From Pseudomonas sp. GV071 (GTDB lineage: Bacteria > Pseudomonadota > Gammaproteobacteria > Pseudomonadales > Pseudomonadaceae): DNA of 64,000 nucleotides. Numbering within the stretch: the first letter of the stretch is position 1; every line of letters begins with the position of its first letter. This document shows, piece by piece, positions 59,515-64,000 of the stretch. The stretch is taken from the NCBI RefSeq assembly GCF_003050835.1, contig NZ_QAOJ01000014.1, positions 94,243-158,242 on the forward strand, read 5' to 3'. The notes below the pieces were generated by a model. It did not search any database and was not told where the DNA came from. It worked only from the letters and a program-made list of their open reading frames with translations. A program made the position numbers and the translations under genes.

Positions 59515-60603
59515 TTAACGGCGAACCAGCAGAACCCCAGATTCCATATGGTGCGTATACGGAAACTGATCAAACAACGCACACCGCTCAACTCGGTGCG
59601 TGTCATTAAGCTGCGCGATGTTGGCGGCCAGCGTCTCCGGGTTGCAGGAGATGTACAGGATGTTGTCGAAACGCCGGGTCAGTTCGCAGGTGTCCGGGTC
59701 CATGCCGGCGCGCGGAGGGTCGACGAATACGCTGCCGAACTCATAGGCCTTGAGGTCGATGCCCTGCAAGCGGCGGAACGGGCGCACTTCATTCAGGGCT
59801 TCGGTCAGCTCCTCGGCGGACAGCCGCACCAGGGTGACGTTGCCCACCTGGTTGTCATCCAGGTTGGCCAGGGCAGCATTCACCGAGGTCTTGCTGATCT
59901 CGGTGGCCAGCACCTTGCGCACGCGGGTGGCCAGCGGCAGGGTGAAGTTGCCGTTGCCGCAGTACAGCTCCAACAGGTCGTCGCTGCGCGTGCCGAGGGC
60001 TTCATAGGCCCAGTTGAGCATGTGCTGGTTGACCGTGCCGTTGGGCTGGGTGAAGGCGCCTTCGGGTTGCCGGTAGCTGAAGGTGCGGCCGGCAACGTCG
60101 AGTTTTTCCACCACGTAGTCACGGCCCACCACCAGGCGCTGGCCGCGGGAGCGGCCGACGATGCTGACGCCCAGTTCGGCTGCCAACTCGGTGGCCGCCG
60201 CTTGCCACTCGTCATTCAGCGGGCGGTGGTAGCACAGGGTGATCAGGCCATCGCCGGCCAGGGTGGTGAGAAATTCCACCTGAAACAGCTTGAAGCCCAG
60301 CGCCTTGCTGCCTTGCCAGGCGGCTTTCAGCCGCGGCATCAGCTCATTGATGGGTTGGCTGGCGATGGGGAAGTCTTCCAGCAGGATCGGCGTGTGTTTG
60401 TCGCCGGCGGCGAACATGGCGTAGAAGCGCTCTTCGCCTTCACGCCACAAACGGAACTCGGCGCGCAGGCGGTAGTGCTCGCGCGGCGATTCGAATACCT
60501 GTGGCGCCGGAGCGTCGAAGGGCGCCAGCAGGTCTTGCAGGCGCTGTTTCTTTTCTGCCAGTTGGGCGTCGTAGCGGCTTGGGTCGAATTGCGGCGCACT
60601 CAT
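59515..60603 (-). CDS. trmA: tRNA (uracil(54)-C5)-methyltransferase
   Basis: A 362-aa SAM-dependent enzyme making m5U54 in the T-loop of tRNAs. Motifs: ELYCGNGNFTLPLA (SAM), FVDPPRAGMDPDT and ILYISCNPETLA with the catalytic Cys. The start at 60603 (MSAPQFDP) is preferred over a start four codons upstream because of conservation and because it overlaps the permease stop by 4 bp. Confidence 0.95.
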   Translation of the reverse strand: MSAPQFDPSRYDAQLAEKKQRLQDLLAPFDAPAPQVFESPREHYRLRAEFRLWREGEERFYAMFAAGDKHTPILLEDFPIASQPINELMPRLKAAWQGSKALGFKLFQVEFLTTLAGDGLITLCYHRPLNDEWQAAATELAAELGVSIVGRSRGQRLVVGRDYVVEKLDVAGRTFSYRQPEGAFTQPNGTVNQHMLNWAYEALGTRSDDLLELYCGNGNFTLPLATRVRKVLATEISKTSVNAALANLDDNQVGNVTLVRLSAEELTEALNEVRPFRRLQGIDLKAYEFGSVFVDPPRAGMDPDTCELTRRFDNILYISCNPETLAANIAQLNDTHRVERCALFDQFPYTHHMESGVLLVRR

Positions 60604-61895
60604 GCGTTGAACCAACCCAGCTTGATCACGAACAGAATCGACAAAATCACCAGTGCCGGGCTCAGCTCACGGCCGCGGCCGGCCAACAGCTTGATGACGG
60701 TCCAGGCGATAAAACCAAAGGCGATGCCGTTGGCGATGGAGAAGGTCAGCGGCATGGCCAGGGCGGTGATCACCACCGGGGCGGCGACGGTGATGTCGCT
60801 CCATTCGATTTCCGCCAGGCCGGCGGTCATCAGTACGGCCACGAACAGCAGGGCCGGGGCAGTGGCGAAGGCCGGAACGCTACCCGCCAGGGGGGCAAGG
60901 AATAGCGCGAACAGGAACAGAATGGCGACGACGACAGCGGTCAGACCAGTACGGCCACCGGCACTGACGCCCGCAGCGGATTCGATATAGCTGGTGGTGG
61001 TCGAGGTACCCAGTACCGAGCCGACCATCGCCGCGCTGCTGTCGGCGATCAGGGCGCGGCCCATCTTCGGCATATGGCCGTCGGCGCGCATCAGGCCGGC
61101 TTTCTTGGCCACGGCAATCAGGGTGCCGGAGTTGTCGAAGATATCCACAAACAGGAACGCGAACACCACGGTGACCAGGCCGATATTCAGCGCGCCTTTG
61201 ATATCCAGCTGCATAAAGGTCGGCGCCAGCGATGGTGGCATCGAGAACACTCCACCGAACTGCGACACGCCCAGGGCGATGCCGGCAGCAGTGGTGACCA
61301 GAATGCCGATCAGCACGGCGCCGGTGATCTTGCGCGCTTCGAGGGCAACGATGATAAAGAAGCCGAGGATGGCCAGCAGCGGCTCCGGCTTGCTGAGGTC
61401 GCCCATGCCCACCAGGGTGGCCGGGTTGGCGATGACGATGCCGGCTTCTTTCAGCGCGATCAGCGCCAGGAACAGGCCGATACCGGCGGCAATGGCCGAG
61501 CGCAGCTCCAGCGGGATGCTGTTGATGATCCATTCACGGATGCGAAAGATCGACAGCAGAAAGAACATGCAGGCCGACAGAAACACCGCGCCGAGCGCCA
61601 CCTGCCAGGTGTGGCCCATGTGCAGCACCACGGTGTAGGTAAAGAAGGCGTTCAGGCCCATGCCCGGGGCGAGGGCGATTGGGTAGTTGGCAATGAAACC
61701 CATGATCGCCGAACCGATGGCGGCGGCCAGGCAGGTAGCGACAAAGACCGCGCCTTTGTCCATGCCGGTCTCGCCGAGGATGCTCGGGTTGACGAACAGG
61801 ATGTAGGCCATGGTCAGGAAAGTCGTGATCCCGGCAAGGACCTCGGTGCGCACGTTGGTGTTGTGTGCGTTGAGTTGGAACAGTCTTTCCAGCAT
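60600..61895 (-). CDS. AzgA-type adenine/guanine/hypoxanthine permease
   Basis: A 431-aa NCS2/AzgA-family proton symporter with about 12-14 membrane segments. Diagnostic parts: the start FQLNAHNTNVRTEVLAGITT (20 residues), NPSILGETGMD, ALAPGMGLNAFFTY, FVDIFDNSGTLI and GTSTTTSYIESAAGVSAGGR (20 residues). It imports purine bases. It is co-oriented and overlapping with trmA by 4 bp; a purine riboswitch was looked for upstream and not seen. Confidence 0.92.
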   Translation of the reverse strand: MLERLFQLNAHNTNVRTEVLAGITTFLTMAYILFVNPSILGETGMDKGAVFVATCLAAAIGSAIMGFIANYPIALAPGMGLNAFFTYTVVLHMGHTWQVALGAVFLSACMFFLLSIFRIREWIINSIPLELRSAIAAGIGLFLALIALKEAGIVIANPATLVGMGDLSKPEPLLAILGFFIIVALEARKITGAVLIGILVTTAAGIALGVSQFGGVFSMPPSLAPTFMQLDIKGALNIGLVTVVFAFLFVDIFDNSGTLIAVAKKAGLMRADGHMPKMGRALIADSSAAMVGSVLGTSTTTSYIESAAGVSAGGRTGLTAVVVAILFLFALFLAPLAGSVPAFATAPALLFVAVLMTAGLAEIEWSDITVAAPVVITALAMPLTFSIANGIAFGFIAWTVIKLLAGRGRELSPALVILSILFVIKLGWFNA

Positions 61896-62407
61896 GGGCG
61901 GGCTCCGCGGATGTGATCAGTGGCCGTCTTGTTCAGCTACCGAGAAGCAAAGCACAGCCGCCTGGATGGCGCTGGTATTGCCCGTTCTCGGTAGCGAGGT
62001 GCGGCGAAAAAAGCGGCGCATCATACCAGTTCGCACGGCAGTGCTCGTGCCTTGTATCGGGCGCAGTGCTTAAAGGGGGCAAGTCGGGGAGGGAGAGTGC
62101 AGCGGGCCCGCATACGGAAAATGTATGTAGGCAACGGCTGTTTGACGCTAGCCGGACTTCCGACTTTAACGAGACGGTGCGGGTACGCCAAGGGCTTTTC
62201 GTCGCACTGAAAAATAAACCCGGCAAACGCAAAAATTACTTTTTCCTGTCACGTTTTTTGGAGTATCTAAAAGGCAGACCGCCAAATGCTGCAGCACAGT
62301 TGATGTGTACAGTTTTCCTCCGCCGCGGCCGGGGATATTGACGGTTTGTGCGGCGGAGCGCTGTTCCGGCATTCCGTCGCTTGGCTCCTATAAGAAGGTG
62401 ACCGAGT
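61896..62407. other. 512-bp intergenic region between the purine permease and the PIN-PhoH gene
   Basis: Contains the divergent promoters. The part at 62205-62260 is A+T-rich compared with its surroundings. No convincing -35/-10 pair, riboswitch, small gene or repeat was recognised. The ribosome site AAGGTG for the downstream gene is at about 62395. Confidence 0.5.
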
Positions 62408-63799
62408 ATGGATGACCACGGACGCTCCAGCCCTACTGCTCCAATCCTCTACGCCCTCGATACCAACGTTCTGATCCACGACCCCAACGCCCTGCTGAAC
62501 TTCCAGGAACACCACGTCGCCATCCCGATGACCGTCCTTGAGGAACTGGACAAGCTCAAAACTGGCAAGCAAGGCGTCGCCGCAGAATGTAGGCAAGCCA
62601 TCCGCCTGATCGACAAGATCCTCGGCGGTGCCTCCCCCGAAGAAGTGGAACATGGTGTCGCCATCCAGCGCGACAAAAGCGGTCCCTGCGGTTACCTCTC
62701 CATTCTCATGAGCCGTCGTGCCGAGCCCATCACGTGGCTGCCGGAAGACCTCAACGACAACAAAATCATCAACCAGCTGGTAGACCTCAAAGCACGCAAG
62801 CCGGGTCTGTCGGTGGTGCTGGTCACCAAAGACATCAACATGCGCCTCAAAGCGCGCGCCTGTGGCATTGAATCCGAGGACTATCACACCGACCAGTTGG
62901 TCGACGACATCTCGCTGTTGCCCCGTGGTTATCACACCCTGACCGGCTCGTTCTGGGACCGCGTCAGCAAGGTGGACACCCGTCAGGACCGTGGCCGCGC
63001 CTGGCACCGTGTGCAGATGACCGACAACCTGCCGGCCGTGCACATCAACGAATTCATCATCGACGAGCAGGGGTTTGTCGGCTGGGTCAAAGGCATCAAA
63101 GCCGATGAGCTGCTGATTCTCGACCTGCACCAGGAGCCGTTGCTGCACCAGGAAGCCTGGGGCCTGCGCCCACGGGACATCTACCAGAGCCTGGCGCTGT
63201 TTGCCTTGCTCGATCCGGACATCCACCTGGTCAACCTCTCCGGCGCCGCCGGTTCGGGGAAAACCATCCTGGCCCTGGCGGCCGCCATCGAACAGACCAT
63301 GGTTACCAAGCGCTACCGGCGCATCATCGCCACCCGCAGCGTGCAGGGGCTGGACCAGGAGATCGGTTTTCTGCCCGGCACCGAAGCGGAAAAAATGGAG
63401 CCCTGGCTGGGCGCCATCACCGACAACCTCGAAGCCCTGCACATGGACGACGAGAACACCCACGGCAGCGTGGATTACATCCTCGGCAAGGTGCCGTTGC
63501 AGTTCAAATCGCTCAACTACATCCGCGGGCGCAGCTTCCAGCAGAGCCTGATCCTGATCGACGAATGCCAGAACCTGACCCCGCACCAGATGAAAACCAT
63601 CATCACCCGTGCCGGTACCGGTTCCAAAGTGGTGTGCCTGGGCAACCTGGCGCAGATCGACACACCGTACCTGTCGGCGCCCAGCTCGGGCCTGACTTAC
63701 CTGACCGAACGCTTCAAAGACTTCCCCCATGGGGTGCACATCACCCTGCAAGGGGTGCCCCGTTCGGTGCTGGCGGAGTACGCCGAAGCCAATATGTAG
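62408..63799 (+). CDS. PIN-PhoH fusion ATPase (PhoH2 type)
   Basis: A 463-aa protein. The N-terminal PIN domain begins YALDTNVLIHDP with the acidic metal ligand Asp18, and has LEELDKLKTG and LVTKDINMRLKA, the four-acid PIN pattern. The C-terminal PhoH domain has Walker A GAAGSGKT at 279-286 and Walker B LILIDECQN with Asp385. PhoH2 proteins studied in other bacteria combine RNA helicase and RNase activity; the ATPase may feed RNA to the PIN nuclease. Single-gene unit with its own terminator. Confidence 0.93.
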   Translation: MDDHGRSSPTAPILYALDTNVLIHDPNALLNFQEHHVAIPMTVLEELDKLKTGKQGVAAECRQAIRLIDKILGGASPEEVEHGVAIQRDKSGPCGYLSILMSRRAEPITWLPEDLNDNKIINQLVDLKARKPGLSVVLVTKDINMRLKARACGIESEDYHTDQLVDDISLLPRGYHTLTGSFWDRVSKVDTRQDRGRAWHRVQMTDNLPAVHINEFIIDEQGFVGWVKGIKADELLILDLHQEPLLHQEAWGLRPRDIYQSLALFALLDPDIHLVNLSGAAGSGKTILALAAAIEQTMVTKRYRRIIATRSVQGLDQEIGFLPGTEAEKMEPWLGAITDNLEALHMDDENTHGSVDYILGKVPLQFKSLNYIRGRSFQQSLILIDECQNLTPHQMKTIITRAGTGSKVVCLGNLAQIDTPYLSAPSSGLTYLTERFKDFPHGVHITLQGVPRSVLAEYAEANM

Positions 63800-63814
63800 A
63801 GGAGTTTTGCAGGA

Positions 63815-63846
63815 TAAAAAAACCGGGCCTTGTGCCCGGTTTTTTA
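63815..63846 (+). terminator. Intrinsic terminator of the PIN-PhoH gene
   Basis: AAAAAACCGGGC / GCCCGGTTTTTT hairpin with a CTTGT-type loop, 15 bp after the stop. Confidence 0.92.
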
Positions 63847-63866
63847 TGATGCTGTGAAAGATCAAG

Positions 63867-63890
63867 AGCTCGCGGCTGAAGCCCCTCCCA
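63867..63890. repeat. Single degenerate REP unit
   Basis: GCTCGCGGCTGAAGCCCCTC followed by CCAC resembles one arm of the REP pair at 19969-20042 (CATCGCGGCTGAAGCCGCTC). No partner arm is seen before the insertion sequence. Confidence 0.6.
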
Positions 63891-63910
63891 CAGCTGATCG
63901 CATTCTGAAG

Positions 63911-64000
63911 TGCGCCCCAAAAGTTGGACGGCTATTGATTAAGCCATGGCGGACTTGGCTCTGTATGCGACAGGGCTGAGTCCGCCTAGCTTCATCTTGA
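63911..64000. mobile_element. End of an IS3-family insertion sequence (cut by the window edge)
   Basis: The terminal sequence TGCGCCCCAAAAGTTGGAC beginning at 63911 has the TG start and CCCCAAAAGTTGGAC core common to IS3-family ends. Ten bases further in lies the 3' end of a transposase on the minus strand. The other end is outside the window, so copy completeness is unknown. Confidence 0.8.
63939..64000 (-). CDS. IS3-family transposase OrfB, C-terminal fragment
   Basis: On the minus strand the last codons read KMKLGGLSPVAYRAKSAMA then stop TAA. LGGLSPVxYR is the usual C-terminal end of IS3-family DDE transposases (rve domain). Only about 20 codons are in the window; whether the gene is intact cannot be told. 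Confidence 0.82.
   Translation of the reverse strand, partial: KMKLGGLSPVAYRAKSAMA

Noticed and set aside
61896..62407. Possible purine riboswitch upstream of the AzgA-type permease
   Set aside because: The conserved purine-aptamer core and its flanking helices were not found on the minus strand.
62267..63865. 532-codon open frame antisense to the PIN-PhoH gene
   Set aside because: The sense protein carries PIN and PhoH motifs throughout, and the antisense frame would run through a terminator.

Overview
The window is a chromosomal segment of a Pseudomonas (Gammaproteobacteria). Evidence is the gene content and order: ribF-ileS-lspA-fkpB-ispH, the fimU-pilVWXY1E minor pilin cluster, thiO, pilRS, bamD/rluD-pgeF-clpB, and later ndh to yacG-coaE-pilDCBA, nadC, ampDE, speC. 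This closely follows the order I know from P. aeruginosa, but with differences (no pilY2 or fimT in the minor pilin operon, pilA on the same strand as pilBCD, an added PilZ/DUF1631 pair), so it is another species. Which one cannot be settled from the sequence alone. Most of the window is high-GC core genome; the pilin ligase gene at 35.7-37.5 kb and the 5' part of pilY1 are visibly richer in A+T.

Layout. 1-5.5 kb (+): riboflavin kinase/FAD synthase (cut by the window edge), Ile-tRNA synthetase, signal peptidase II, a FKBP-type isomerase and the last enzyme of the MEP isoprenoid pathway. 5.5-12.5 kb (-): minor pilins and the PilY1 adhesin. 12.7-17 kb: glycine oxidase ThiO, then the PilS/PilR two-component system. 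17-22.8 kb: BamD, RluD, PgeF, ClpB. 22.9-25.6 kb (-): a PilZ protein and a DUF1631 protein. 25.7-26.1 kb: tRNA-Asn, tRNA-Pro, tRNA-Lys with promoter and terminator. 26.2-30.6 kb: NDH-2 and a set of small conserved genes. 30.4-35.6 kb (-): yacG, coaE and the type IV pilus core pilD, pilC, pilB, pilA, with a sigma-54 promoter for pilA. 35.7-37.5 kb (+): a divergent O-antigen-ligase/PglL-like membrane protein. 37.5-44.9 kb: nadC, a second DUF1631 gene, ampDE, and a chemoreceptor with a sigma-28 promoter. 45-49.5 kb: tatD, a DUF559 endonuclease-like gene, prfC, speC.

49.7-59.3 kb (-) is the most distinctive block. Eleven tightly packed genes run from a DUF523/DUF1722 gene through a MerR/LitR-like regulator, DNA photolyase, an NTF2-like protein, a short-chain dehydrogenase, an FAD amine-oxidase-like enzyme, a DUF1365 protein, a cyclopropane-fatty-acyl synthase and a DUF2878 membrane protein to a YkgJ-like protein and a methyltransferase. 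Upstream of the first gene lie four TTGTACA boxes arranged as two identical-geometry pairs around a candidate promoter. This looks like a light or singlet-oxygen response operon for DNA repair and lipid remodelling, with a regulator that lacks the cobalamin-ligand histidine.

59.5-64 kb: trmA, an AzgA-type purine permease, a PIN-PhoH ATPase, and at the right edge the end of an IS3-family insertion sequence. Several intergenic repeats occur: a REP pair, a 65-bp palindrome, a 119-bp imperfect palindrome and three loci of a CCCTCTCCCG repeat.
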